Shown one piece after another: positions 50,950 to 58,924 of a stretch of DNA of 64,000 bases. The notes beneath the pieces are model-generated. The model was not told where the DNA came from, ran no database searches, and worked only from the letters and a program-made list of their open reading frames with translations. The translations under genes were made by a program, and so were the position numbers. The stretch is from Enhydrobacter aerosaccus (lineage in GTDB: Bacteria; Pseudomonadota; Alphaproteobacteria; Reyranellales; Reyranellaceae), in NCBI RefSeq assembly GCF_900167455.1, contig NZ_FUWJ01000017.1, positions 38,056 to 102,055 on the forward strand, in the 5' to 3' direction. Position 1 is the first letter of the stretch. Every line of letters begins with the position of its first letter.

Positions 50950-52164
50950 CTACGGCAGCGACTTGCGGCGGCGTAGCGTGACGAGTGCGACGGGGACGGC
51001 GAGCAGCGAACAGGCGGCGATGCCGGTCACCATCGGCATCGGCGTGCCGTTGGCGAATGGCGCCACCAGTGCCGAGCCGAGCGCGCCGCCGGCGAAGTTC
51101 ATCGTGCCGACGAAGGCTGAGGCGGCGCCGGCGCGGACAGGATGCGCTTCCATCGCCAGCACCATGCTGGAAGGGACGATGATGCCGGCGAAGCCGAAGG
51201 TGAGCGCCAGGCCGATCACCAGCACCGGCAACGCATCGATGCCGGAGACGACCAACGCGAGCAGCGCCAGGATCGTGGCGCAGTTGAGCATCACGGCGGC
51301 ACGCACGACCCGGCGCAAGGTGAAGCGCTTGGCGAGTCGGCCGTTGAGTTGCGAGAAGGCGACGAAGGTGACGCCGTTCAGCGAGAACAGGATCGCATAG
51401 AGCCGCGGCGGCAGGCCGTAATGCGCGGCGATCACGAAGGGCGAGTTGGCGATATAGATGAAGAAGCCCGAGAGAGCACAGGAGGCGATCAGCGCGATGC
51501 CCAGGAAATGCGGATCGCGCAGCAGCGCGGCATAGGAGGCGAGCGCGCTGCCGATCGTGCTCTGGCTCCGCGCCACCGCCGGCCGCGTCTCAGGCAGCAG
51601 CGTCTTCACCATCGCCATGCAGGCGAAGGCCAGTACGCCGACGACGCCGAACACCGCGCGCCAGCCGAACGCTTCGGTGACCACGCCGCCACCGAGAGGC
51701 GCCAGGATCGGCGACACGCTGAAAACGACCATCAGCATCGACATCAGACGCGCCGCCTCGGGCCCGCTGTGCAGGTCGCGAACGACCGCGCGCGGGATCA
51801 CCATGCTGAAGCAGGCACCCAGGCCCTGCAGCACGCGGCAGGCGATCAGCATGCCGATGGTCGGACTGAAGGCGCAGCCGGCACTGCCGATGATGAAAAT
51901 CGAGAGCCCGGCATAGAGCGGCGCCTTGCGGCCATACATGTCCGACAGTGGACCGGATAGGAGCTGGCCGATGCCGACGGCCAGCAGATAGGCCATCAGG
52001 CTTGCCTGCGCCGAACCGGTGTCGGCGCCGAGATCGCGTGCCAGTGCGGGCAGCGCCGGCAGGTACATGTCGATCGCGAACGGACCGACCGCGACGATGA
52101 GACCAAGGACGATGGCATAGCGAACGGAGGAGGGGGCGGAGACGGAAAGCGACTGGGTGGACAT
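50950..52164 (-). CDS. Bcr/CflA-type MFS multidrug efflux transporter
   Basis: A 404-residue drug:H+ antiporter with twelve hydrophobic segments. Motif D1-like FAIDMYLPALPALARDLGAD, motif A GPLSDMYGRKAPL and the motif C region MVVFSVSPILAPLGGGVV are those of the Bcr/CflA subfamily. Substrates of this family include bicyclomycin and chloramphenicol, but specificity cannot be read here. It stands alone, with a 466-base gene-poor gap upstream. Confidence 0.9.
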   Translation of the reverse strand: MSTQSLSVSAPSSVRYAIVLGLIVAVGPFAIDMYLPALPALARDLGADTGSAQASLMAYLLAVGIGQLLSGPLSDMYGRKAPLYAGLSIFIIGSAGCAFSPTIGMLIACRVLQGLGACFSMVIPRAVVRDLHSGPEAARLMSMLMVVFSVSPILAPLGGGVVTEAFGWRAVFGVVGVLAFACMAMVKTLLPETRPAVARSQSTIGSALASYAALLRDPHFLGIALIASCALSGFFIYIANSPFVIAAHYGLPPRLYAILFSLNGVTFVAFSQLNGRLAKRFTLRRVVRAAVMLNCATILALLALVVSGIDALPVLVIGLALTFGFAGIIVPSSMVLAMEAHPVRAGAASAFVGTMNFAGGALGSALVAPFANGTPMPMVTGIAACSLLAVPVALVTLRRRKSLP

Positions 52165-52630
52165 GGGTACTCTACTCTCGAACTCTGGTTACGCGGACGC
52201 TCCGACCGGCGGGCCGGTCGGCAAGATGGAATCAAACGCGGCCTTCCTGGAGATGAGAGGCCGCGAGTCGGGATCCGATCGGACGCCTTTGCCCCGTCAT
52301 TGGCGCGGCGTCTCTGTTGTCGTGGCCGGTGGGCCTGCGGCGGAAGATGCCGCAATATCCGTGCCCCGAGGCGTGGCACTTTCTCGGATTGGCGATGCGC
52401 GACACGCAGGTCTTGCTCTGTGAGGGGAGCATGATCGAATGCCGGGCCCGCGCGCTTTACGCCGCGGTGCTTACATTCCCGTGAAGGTCACCGCTTTCGG
52501 CACACCATCGGATGCACGGCGCTCGATGTCCCTGCAATCGATGAGGTTGTACCCGTATCTCCACTAATGATCGGTAGTATCCCTGATGTGGAAAGCCGTG
52601 CAGGATGCCCGCAGGAAGCCGGGAGGAATC
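52165..52630. other. Intergenic region, nothing recognised
   Basis: A 466-base gap between the divergent Bcr/CflA gene and the small membrane-protein gene. Open frames exist on both strands but none has a recognisable protein, a good ribosome site or neighbours in register. No clear hairpin-T-run or operator palindrome was found by eye. Confidence 0.4.
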
Positions 52631-53116
52631 ATGGTTCTGGGATTGTCGCTGGCGACCTTCACACTTGTGCATGTGGGCATCAGCCTGATCGGCATCGTTT
52701 CAGGCATCGTCGTGCTCTATCGCATGGTCGCCTTCCGTCCGATTGTCGGATGGAACGAGCTGTTCCTTGTGACGACGATCCTGACCAGCGTGACGGGCTT
52801 CCTGTTCCCGTTCCATGGCTTCGGTCCGGCGCACATTCTCGGCGTGCTGTCGCTGCTAGTGCTGGCGATCGCGCTCTATGCGCTCTATCCACGCCACCTG
52901 AGCGGCGCCTGGCGGCCACTCTATGCCGCGGCAGCAGCGCTCGCTCTCTACTTCAACGTATTCGTCGCCGTGGCGCAGGCGTTCGGCAAGATACCGGCCC
53001 TGACGGCGCTGGCGCCCACCCAGTCGGAGCCGCCCTTCGTCATCGCACAGGTCGCGGTGCTGGTGCTGCTGGCCGCGGGTGGCTTCCTGGCGCAGCGGCG
53101 CTTCGCCCGCGCGTGA
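52631..53116 (+). CDS. Four- to five-helix membrane protein of unknown function
   Basis: A 161-residue inner-membrane protein with hydrophobic helices at about residues 7-29, 42-56, 65-82, 90-110 and 136-155. I do not recognise the family. GGGAGG lies five bases before ATG 52631; an upstream in-frame ATG at 52586 is less likely. Its last 77 bases overlap the end of the convergent DoxX gene, an arrangement that could let the two messages interfere. Its position beside the bufferin operon may be chance. Confidence 0.6.
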   Translation: MVLGLSLATFTLVHVGISLIGIVSGIVVLYRMVAFRPIVGWNELFLVTTILTSVTGFLFPFHGFGPAHILGVLSLLVLAIALYALYPRHLSGAWRPLYAAAAALALYFNVFVAVAQAFGKIPALTALAPTQSEPPFVIAQVAVLVLLAAGGFLAQRRFARA

Positions 53117-53525
53117 AAAGCGCATCGAGAGACAGCGTTCCCGGTCCGAATTTCGCGAGGTAGAGCAGGGCCACGGCCCACACCGCGTGCGTGTCGAAGG
53201 CGTTGGGGTAGACGAAGATCTCGATCACGGCCGTCATGCCCAGCAGGATCAGTGCTGCGGGGCGCGTCAGCAGGCCGAGGAACAGCAGCACCGGCATCGA
53301 CAGTTCCATGCCCATCGCCAGCGGCGCGGCGAGATCGGGCGGCAGTAGCGGCAGGCGGTATTCGTCGCGGAACAGCGCCAGCGTCGTGCCATCCGCCCAG
53401 CCGTCGAGCTTGAGCAGGCCCGAGCGCAGGAAGGTGGTGCCGATGCCGAGCCGCGCCAGGGCGGCAATCAGGTCGTGCGGAATACGGTCCAGCTGCGCAT
53501 CGAGTCGGGCGAGCAGGGCAGTCAT
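53040..53525 (-). CDS. DoxX-family membrane protein, last gene of the bufferin operon
   Basis: A 161-residue DoxX/SURF4-type inner-membrane protein with about four helices: ALARLGIGTTFLRSGLLKLDGW, LAAPLAMGMELSMPVLLFLGLLTRPAALILLGMTAVI and AVWAVALLYLAKFGPGTLSLD, the last being the family's signature. DoxX genes regularly accompany the DUF2282, DUF692 and DUF2063 genes of bufferin clusters. The start overlaps the bufC stop by four bases. The C-terminus is a Pro/Ala/Arg-rich tail. Confidence 0.85.
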   Translation of the reverse strand: MTALLARLDAQLDRIPHDLIAALARLGIGTTFLRSGLLKLDGWADGTTLALFRDEYRLPLLPPDLAAPLAMGMELSMPVLLFLGLLTRPAALILLGMTAVIEIFVYPNAFDTHAVWAVALLYLAKFGPGTLSLDALFTRGRSAAAPGSHPRPAAPAPRPVR

Positions 53526-54319
53526 GAGCGGGATCCTTCAGTAAGTCCGACGATCGCGCCGGCGGAGAAAAGCAGGGCCAGGCAACCCGCGATATCGAAG
53601 GCAGGCTCGGCCTCTACTGCGGCTGCCACCGCCGCGCCCAGCGGGGCGTTGTCGGCTAGCGCCGCAAGCAGCCGATCCGCGCCTGCGGGCAGCCGCTGTG
53701 TCAGCACCTGTAGCGCCGGCCGCGTCACCAGCACCGATTCGGATCCGGCTTCGGGGCCGAGCGGCCTGACCTCGTCGTCTTCGGTGTTGGTGGTCCAGAT
53801 CGACAGGACCGGCCACGGCGAGACGATGAACTGCACGGCGGGATGGAGTGCTAATCGCACTGTGTCGAGCCGTTCGGGCGGCAGCATGGCGAGACGATCG
53901 ATGCCGATCGGATCGGCGTCGGCGGCGTGGAAGGCGCGATGCCGCAACCACTCCAGCTTCGCCATATCAGGCAGGTAGGGCAGGTCCGCCGCGGGCTCGA
54001 AGCTGGCCAGGAAGGCGTCGAAGCCCGCACCGTAATTGGCCAGTACGGGCCCGGTCGGCGGATGCTGGGCGATGAACAGCAGCGCGGCGGCATCGAAGAA
54101 CTCGGCGCCCACCAGGCGACGCACCACGGGATAGCGCGCACCGAGTGCGGCGACGAGGCTCACCCTGACATTGTTGCGATAGACCGCGAAGCGCCGCGCC
54201 GCTTCGGCCTCGCTATAAGTTGTCAGGCCAGCCGGCGTCGGCGCATCGAGGTGCAGCAGCGCTTGCGCGAACGCCGCCTGCTGAGCCGCAGCGGCCGACG
54301 TCTCAGGCCGCGCGCGCAT
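53522..54319 (-). CDS. bufC: DUF2063 protein, bufferin maturation partner
   Basis: A 265-residue HvfC/BufC-like protein. The N-terminal DUF2063 domain is QAAFAQALLHLDAPTPAGLTTYSEAEAARRFAVYRNNV, followed by ALGARYPVVRRLVGAEFF, and the C-terminal winged-helix-like part ends in DIAGCLALLFSAGAIVGLTEG. In bufferin and methanobactin-type systems such a partner presents the precursor to the DUF692 iron enzyme. GGGAG lies six bases before ATG 54319; the start overlaps the bufB stop by 17 bases. Confidence 0.85.
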   Translation of the reverse strand: MRARPETSAAAAQQAAFAQALLHLDAPTPAGLTTYSEAEAARRFAVYRNNVRVSLVAALGARYPVVRRLVGAEFFDAAALLFIAQHPPTGPVLANYGAGFDAFLASFEPAADLPYLPDMAKLEWLRHRAFHAADADPIGIDRLAMLPPERLDTVRLALHPAVQFIVSPWPVLSIWTTNTEDDEVRPLGPEAGSESVLVTRPALQVLTQRLPAGADRLLAALADNAPLGAAVAAAVEAEPAFDIAGCLALLFSAGAIVGLTEGSRS

Positions 54320-55190
54320 GGTCTGCTCCCTCACTGGCGCGCAACAGGTTCTCGGCGCGTGCCGCTTCCGCGGCCAGCACCGGCCAGGTGGGCAAGGCCG
54401 AATCCCATTCGATCAGGGTCGGGCAGGCGCCGAGTCGGGCAAGTACATGGCGGTAGAGATCCCATACTGGATCGGCGACAGGCCGGTCGTGAGTGTCGAT
54501 CAGCAGCGTCGGCATGTTGGCGTCGCCATGCTGTGTCTCGTGGCCGGCGAGGTGGATCTCCTGCACCCTCGCCAGGGGAAAGGCATCCAGATAGGCCCGC
54601 GCGTCGAAGCCATGATTGGCCGCCGAGACAAACACGTTGTTGACGTCGAGTAGCAGGCCGCATCCAGTACGCCGCGCCAGCTCGGCGAGGAAATCCGTCT
54701 CGCCCATCTCCTCACCATCGAAGCGCAAGTAGGTCGAGGGGTTCTCGAGCAGCAACCGCCGACCCAGTGCTTCCTGCGTCACATCGACATGGCGCGCGAC
54801 GAGGTCGAGCGTGGCGCGCGTATAGGGCAGCGGCAGCAGATCATTGTAGAAGGCATTGCCATGCGTCGACCAGGCGAGATGCTCGGAGACGACGAATGGC
54901 TGGTAGCGGTCGACCACGGTCTTGAGGCGATCGAGATGGCCGGAGGTCAGGCCGGCGGCCGAGCCGATCGACAGGCCGACACCGTGAACGGAAAGCGCAT
55001 AGTCCGCCCTGATGCGTTCGAGGAAATAGTGCGGCGGACCGCCGGCGCCCATGTAATTCTCGGCATGCACCTCGAACCAGCCGATATCGGGATGGTCGTC
55101 GAGGATGGGCCGATAATGCTCAGGCTTGAGCCCGACTCCCGCCCGCATAGGAGGGCGGGAGAGGGAAAGGGCGCGGCGGTCCGTCGTCAT
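54303..55190 (-). CDS. bufB: DUF692 multinuclear iron oxygenase, bufferin-modifying enzyme
   Basis: A 295-residue TIM-barrel enzyme of the DUF692 (MNIO) family. Conserved segments are GVGLKPEHYRPIL, DIGWFEVHAENYM, LSVHGVGLSIGS, VVSEHLAWSTHG, LLENPSTYLRF, GLLLDVNNVFVSAANHG and IHLAGHE, which carry the His, Asp and Glu ligands for the iron cluster. Family members convert Cys residues of a partner peptide into oxazolone/thioamide or thiooxazole groups. It lies between bufA and bufC, so BufA is the expected substrate. Confidence 0.92.
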   Translation of the reverse strand: MTTDRRALSLSRPPMRAGVGLKPEHYRPILDDHPDIGWFEVHAENYMGAGGPPHYFLERIRADYALSVHGVGLSIGSAAGLTSGHLDRLKTVVDRYQPFVVSEHLAWSTHGNAFYNDLLPLPYTRATLDLVARHVDVTQEALGRRLLLENPSTYLRFDGEEMGETDFLAELARRTGCGLLLDVNNVFVSAANHGFDARAYLDAFPLARVQEIHLAGHETQHGDANMPTLLIDTHDRPVADPVWDLYRHVLARLGACPTLIEWDSALPTWPVLAAEAARAENLLRASEGADHARAA

Positions 55191-55214
55191 GATCGAAAGC
55201 TCCCGAACAGGCCG

Positions 55215-55505
55215 TTACATCGGCGCGAGCATGCCCTTGTGCTTCATGCCGTCCTTGGCCATCACCTCCATCGCGGTGCAGGTGCCCTTGGCGACCAGCT
55301 TCCAGGCCTTGGCGTCGTAGTCGACCTTGGACTGGCCGGAGCAGGAGTTGTTGCCGGCCGAGGCGCAGTCGTTGTGACCGGCCATGGAGACGCCGTAGCA
55401 CTTCTCCTTGCTGGCATCGGGAGTCTGGGCGCTGGCGGCGACCGAAAGCAGCGATGCGGCGGCGACGGCGGCGGCCAGCGCGATGGGGGTGGTACGGATC
55501 GTCAT
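55215..55505 (-). CDS. bufA: Bufferin precursor peptide (DUF2282)
   Basis: A 96-residue exported peptide. Residues 1-26 are a signal peptide (TTPIALAAAVAAASLLSVAASA). The mature part has four cysteines, at 36, 47, 55 and 76, in KEKCYGVSMAGHNDC, AGNNSCSGQSKVDYD and KGTCTAM, the DUF2282 pattern. Bufferins described in Caulobacter are copper-binding ribosomal peptides whose central cysteines are modified by the DUF692 enzyme. GGAGGA lies seven bases before ATG 55505, and an ECF-type promoter lies 54 to 82 bases upstream. Confidence 0.9.
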   Translation of the reverse strand: MTIRTTPIALAAAVAAASLLSVAASAQTPDASKEKCYGVSMAGHNDCASAGNNSCSGQSKVDYDAKAWKLVAKGTCTAMEVMAKDGMKHKGMLAPM

Positions 55506-55558
55506 CTTGAAGTCCTCCTCGGGATTAAGCGCAGGCCGATCTTGGCCTCGCATGATGT

Positions 55559-55587
55559 CTTTCGGAGGAGCCGTCGCAGGTGTTACA
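55559..55587 (-). promoter_or_regulatory. ECF-type promoter of the bufferin operon
   Basis: On the minus strand TGTAACA (55587-55581), a 16-base spacer, and CGAAAG (55564-55559). It matches the promoter in front of sigF, on the other strand, in both boxes and in spacing. The message would start near 55552, leaving a leader of about 47 bases with a good ribosome site before bufA. A GTAAC -35 is typical for ECF sigma factors. Confidence 0.7.
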
Positions 55588-55619
55588 GGGGAGCGTGATT
55601 TTTATCCGGCTTGCCGGCC

Positions 55620-55648
55620 TGTAACGTTTCGCCCCTCCCATACGAATA
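55620..55648 (+). promoter_or_regulatory. ECF-type promoter of sigF-nrsF
   Basis: TGTAACG (55620-55626), a 16-base spacer, and CGAATA (55643-55648). The -35 boxes of this and the bufA promoter are 32 bases apart, back to back. The message would start near 55655, only about 12 bases before the sigF start, so it is nearly leaderless. The match suggests SigF drives its own operon and the bufferin operon. Confidence 0.7.
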
Positions 55649-55666
55649 CGTGATCGAGCGATCTGC

Positions 55667-56215
55667 GTGTCCTTCCCCGAAGATCCCTCCGCGCTGATGC
55701 GGGCTGCCCTGGCGGGGAATGACGACGCCTATCGCCGCCTTCTGCTCCATGTCGCGGCATGGCTACGTCGCGTGGTTGGACGCGGGCTGGCGGCAGCTGG
55801 GCGACCGCATGCGGATGGCGAAGACATCGTGCAGGAGACATTGCTGGCCATGCATCTGAAGCGCGAGACCTGGGATACGACACAGCCGCTGGAGCCGTGG
55901 CTGCGCGCCATCGCGCGCCACAAGCTGGTCGATCACCTGCGCCGTCGCGGTTTCACCGACCACGTCGATATCGACGACCATGCCGGGACCCTGGCGGCGC
56001 CAGGAGGAGGCGAGGAGGGCGCTTCCACTGATGCGCAGCAGATGCTGGCGGCCCTGCCCGAGCGTCAGCGCACGATCGTCGAGGCGATCTCGATCGAGGG
56101 GCGCAGCGCCCGCGAGGTCGGCGCGGCGCTCGGCCTAAGCGAGGGCGCGGTACGGGTGACCTTGCATCGTGCGCTCAAGGCGCTGGCGCGGGTCTATCGG
56201 GGAGAGAAGGCATGA
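55667..56215 (+). CDS. sigF: ECF sigma factor, SigF type
   Basis: A 182-residue ECF sigma factor. Region 2 is DAYRRLLLHVAAWLRRVVGRGL...DGEDIVQETLLAMHLKRETWD, ending in WLRAIARHKLVDHLRRRG. Region 4 is LPERQRTIVEAISIEGRSAREVGAALGLSEGAVRVTLHRALKAL (last third of the protein). Start GTG 55667. The gene overlaps nrsF by four bases. In Caulobacter the SigF-NrsF pair turns on bufferin genes under copper, cadmium or chromate stress, and the same arrangement is seen here. Confidence 0.9.
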   Translation: MSFPEDPSALMRAALAGNDDAYRRLLLHVAAWLRRVVGRGLAAAGRPHADGEDIVQETLLAMHLKRETWDTTQPLEPWLRAIARHKLVDHLRRRGFTDHVDIDDHAGTLAAPGGGEEGASTDAQQMLAALPERQRTIVEAISIEGRSAREVGAALGLSEGAVRVTLHRALKALARVYRGEKA

Positions 56216-56847
56216 AGACCGAACAGCTCGTAGCCGCGCTGGTGGCCGACGGTGGACGAGCGGGCCGCCCGATCGCCGCCACCATCGCGCGCGCTCTCGC
56301 GGCGGGCCTCGCTGTGTCGCTGGCGATCTTTGCCGTGACGCTGGGACCGCGCGTCGACCTGATGCCGGCCCTGGAGACGTGGCGCTTCGATCTCAAGCTG
56401 GTGCTGGTGGCGGTGGCGGTGATGGCGGCAGGCGCGTGCTGCCTTGCCTTCGCGCGACCCCAGTCGAGCGCGCATTGGAGGCTGTGCGTGGCGCTGTTGG
56501 TCGTGCTGGCGGCCGGCGCTCTGGCGGCGGAGTTGTCGGTGCTGCCGCGCGGCCAGTGGATGATCAGCCTGGTCGGCAGCAACGCGCTTGTCTGCACGAC
56601 GGCCATCCCGCTCTTTTCGCTCGCACCGCTGGTTGGGTTGCTGCTGGCGCTGCGCCGCACCGCACCAGCCTCGCCGATGCTGGCCGGGGCGGCCGCCGGC
56701 GCCTTCGCCGCGACCTGCGCCGCAGTGATCTATGCCTTCCATTGCTTCGATGATTCGCCGCTGTTCGTGCTGGTCTGGTACCCGCTGGCGATGGTGCCGG
56801 CCGTGACCGTCGGCGCGGTGCTCGGGCGGCGGCTGCTGCGCTGGTGA
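56212..56847 (+). CDS. nrsF: NrsF-type membrane anti-sigma factor (DUF1109)
   Basis: A 211-residue inner-membrane protein with six hydrophobic helices and a short cytoplasmic N-terminus (KTEQLVAALVADGGRAGRP), where the family binds its sigma factor. Cysteines lie in CCLAF, WRLCVALL, NALVCTTAIPLF, AATCAAV and FHCFDD; the family senses metals or oxidants through conserved periplasmic cysteines. Translationally coupled to sigF. It would hold SigF inactive at the membrane until stress. Confidence 0.88.
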   Translation: MKTEQLVAALVADGGRAGRPIAATIARALAAGLAVSLAIFAVTLGPRVDLMPALETWRFDLKLVLVAVAVMAAGACCLAFARPQSSAHWRLCVALLVVLAAGALAAELSVLPRGQWMISLVGSNALVCTTAIPLFSLAPLVGLLLALRRTAPASPMLAGAAAGAFAATCAAVIYAFHCFDDSPLFVLVWYPLAMVPAVTVGAVLGRRLLRW

Positions 56848-56965
56848 CGGCCGGAGTAGAGACCGGAATCGGGCTGCGGCGGCGCCGAGTGTATTTTGTA
56901 TGGCATGCAGGGTGCCGTTTTTGCGCGAGCGCGGTCGTGCTCCATTTTATTTCCATTTATTAAAG

Positions 56966-56983
56966 CGTTACCGCGCGGTAACG
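56966..56983. repeat. 18-bp perfect palindrome between convergent genes
   Basis: CGTTACCGCGCGGTAACG is self-complementary over 18 bases. It lies in the 189-base AT-richer gap between nrsF and the response-regulator gene that reads toward it. No T-run follows, so a terminator role is doubtful; it might be a protein-binding site or a dispersed repeat. Confidence 0.45.
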
Positions 56984-57036
56984 AGCGCGCCGTCGCGGGC
57001 TCCAATGCCATACATTTGTTGAGGATCAACGGATCT

Positions 57037-57435
57037 TTAGTGAGCCTGGTCCATTGCTGTGGCGAGCTGCCGGATCAGTTCGCGCTTGTCGATGGGCTTC
57101 TCGCAGCGGGGAATACGCATGTAGGCCTTGTCGAGCAGGAGCTCGGCGTAGCCGGTGGCGAAGATGAATGGCACGTGACGCGCGAGCAGCGCGTCGGCGA
57201 CCGCATAGACCCGTTCGCCGCGAAGATTGATGTCGAGCACCGCCGCGTCCAGCCGTTCTTCCTCGCGGTTGACGATCGCCAGCGCCTCGCGAACCGATCC
57301 GACCGGGCCCACCACCTGGACACCCAATGACTCGAGCGTGCCGGCGATGTCGAGCGCGATCATGTACTCGTCCTCGACCACGAGCAGGCGCTTGCCGTGC
57401 AGCCGCCGCTCCATCTCGACCGGGTCTGTCGTCAT
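57037..57435 (-). CDS. Single-domain response regulator (CheY-like)
   Basis: A 132-residue receiver domain without output domain. Acidic pocket EDEY near residues 21-24, phospho-acceptor Asp68 in AVLDINLRG, Thr94 in FATGYAE and Lys113 in CEKPID. The FATGYAE plus KPID pattern is that of response regulators paired with HWE kinases in alphaproteobacteria. Start overlaps the stop of the kinase gene upstream (ATGA), so it is its partner. Confidence 0.9.
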   Translation of the reverse strand: MTTDPVEMERRLHGKRLLVVEDEYMIALDIAGTLESLGVQVVGPVGSVREALAIVNREEERLDAAVLDINLRGERVYAVADALLARHVPFIFATGYAELLLDKAYMRIPRCEKPIDKRELIRQLATAMDQAH

Positions 57436-58850
57436 GCTTTGCTCACCTTCGGACCCAGACCGACCGAAATATGGCAATGGACCCCGTCGGGCTTGAAGGC
57501 CAATCGGGTCTTGGCGCCCAGCTGGTACGGCAGGGCGCGTTCGATCAGCTCGGTGCCGTAGCCGTAGCGTCTCGTGCCATCGAGCCGCGGCATGGCCACA
57601 CAGCTTTCCCGCCAGTCGAGCACGATCGTGCGCCCCTCGTCGTCGTCCTCCAGGCGCCAGGTGACATCGAGCCGGCCATCGGCTTGCGACAGGGCGCCGT
57701 GCTTGGCGGCGTTTGTGGCGAGTTCGTGCAGGGCGAGGCCCAGTGCCTGGGCCGCTGCGGCTGGCAGCGCTACCGACGGGCCGTCGAAATGCACGCGACC
57801 GCCTTCCAGACTGTTGCCATCGTGGGCACGCAATTCGCCCCCCAGCAACTCGCCGAGGTCGATGTCCTTGTAGTCGACACTCGACATCAGCATCTGCACG
57901 CGGCTCAGCGCCCGCAGCCGATTCTCGAACTCGAGCTGGAAATCCTTGAGGCTGGCGCTCTTGCGCAACGTCTGGGTCGCGATGGCCTGGGTGATGGCCA
58001 GCAAATTGCGGGTGCGATGTTGCAGCTCGGCCATCAATACCTGCTGGCGATCGTGCAGGGTACGCAGGTCGTGCACGTCGGTCATGGTGCCGACCCAATC
58101 GACCTGGTCGCCGAACAGCACTGCATGGTGGCTCGACCCGGCGATCGGCCGAGCACGGGTCTGGTGCCAGCGATAGCTGCCGTCGCTGCCGCGGCGGACA
58201 CGATGCTCGGCCTGATACTCCCCGGCTGCTCGCGCCGTCTCCCATGCCGCCAACGTATGAGCGCGATCGTCGGGATGGACAGCCTCAAGCCAGCCGAAGC
58301 CCGCACTCGCCTCGGCACTCATGCCTGTGAAGTCGATCCACTGCGGGCTTGGCCAGGTCCGGCTGCCGTCAGCGCGGGCGAGAAAGACCAGCTGGGGGAC
58401 GTTGGTGGCGAGCAGCCGGAAGCGTTGCTCGGCCTCGCGCAGCTGTTCCTCGGCGCGATGTTGGTCTGTACGGTCGCGCAGGATCTTCACGAATCCCAGC
58501 CGGCGGTCGGCCAGCGGCATCATCAGGCCCGAGGCCCAGAAGCGCGATCCATCCTTGCGTTGCTGCCAGCGTTCGTCTTCGGCCCGACCGTCCGACAAGG
58601 CCCTTCTGCGCTCCTCCTCCGCCGCCCCGGCCGCGCGTTCCTCGGGGACGAAGATCACATCGGCCGAATGGCCCTTGATCTCGCGCGCAGCGTATCCGAG
58701 CAGGCGCTCGGCGCCAGGATTCCAGCTTGTTACCCGTCCCTCCGGGTCGAGGGAGAAGATCGCGTAGTCCTTGGCGCTCTCGAAGACCAGACGCAGCAAC
58801 TCGCTACTTGCAGGTGCGCGTCCTTGCTCGCGCCCGGTCTCCCTGTCCAT
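57432..58850 (-). CDS. PAS-PAS HWE-family sensor histidine kinase
   Basis: A 472-residue soluble histidine kinase. Two PAS domains (about 18-135 and 140-265), then an HWE dimerisation domain with phospho-accepting His278 in MAELQHRTRNLLAITQ, and an ATPase domain with HELATNAAKHGAL and GYGTELIERALPYQLG. There is no membrane segment, and the LOV cysteine motif is absent from both PAS domains, so the signal is unknown. ATG 58850 has GGAGG nine bases upstream; 58859 is an alternative. Confidence 0.88.
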   Translation of the reverse strand: MDRETGREQGRAPASSELLRLVFESAKDYAIFSLDPEGRVTSWNPGAERLLGYAAREIKGHSADVIFVPEERAAGAAEEERRRALSDGRAEDERWQQRKDGSRFWASGLMMPLADRRLGFVKILRDRTDQHRAEEQLREAEQRFRLLATNVPQLVFLARADGSRTWPSPQWIDFTGMSAEASAGFGWLEAVHPDDRAHTLAAWETARAAGEYQAEHRVRRGSDGSYRWHQTRARPIAGSSHHAVLFGDQVDWVGTMTDVHDLRTLHDRQQVLMAELQHRTRNLLAITQAIATQTLRKSASLKDFQLEFENRLRALSRVQMLMSSVDYKDIDLGELLGGELRAHDGNSLEGGRVHFDGPSVALPAAAAQALGLALHELATNAAKHGALSQADGRLDVTWRLEDDDEGRTIVLDWRESCVAMPRLDGTRRYGYGTELIERALPYQLGAKTRLAFKPDGVHCHISVGLGPKVSKA

Positions 58851-58924
58851 CCCCGCCATCCTCCGCAACGCCTGACCACAGAGAACGACAAGAGCCGATG
58901 GAACGTTGCGTGCAAAAACAGAGA

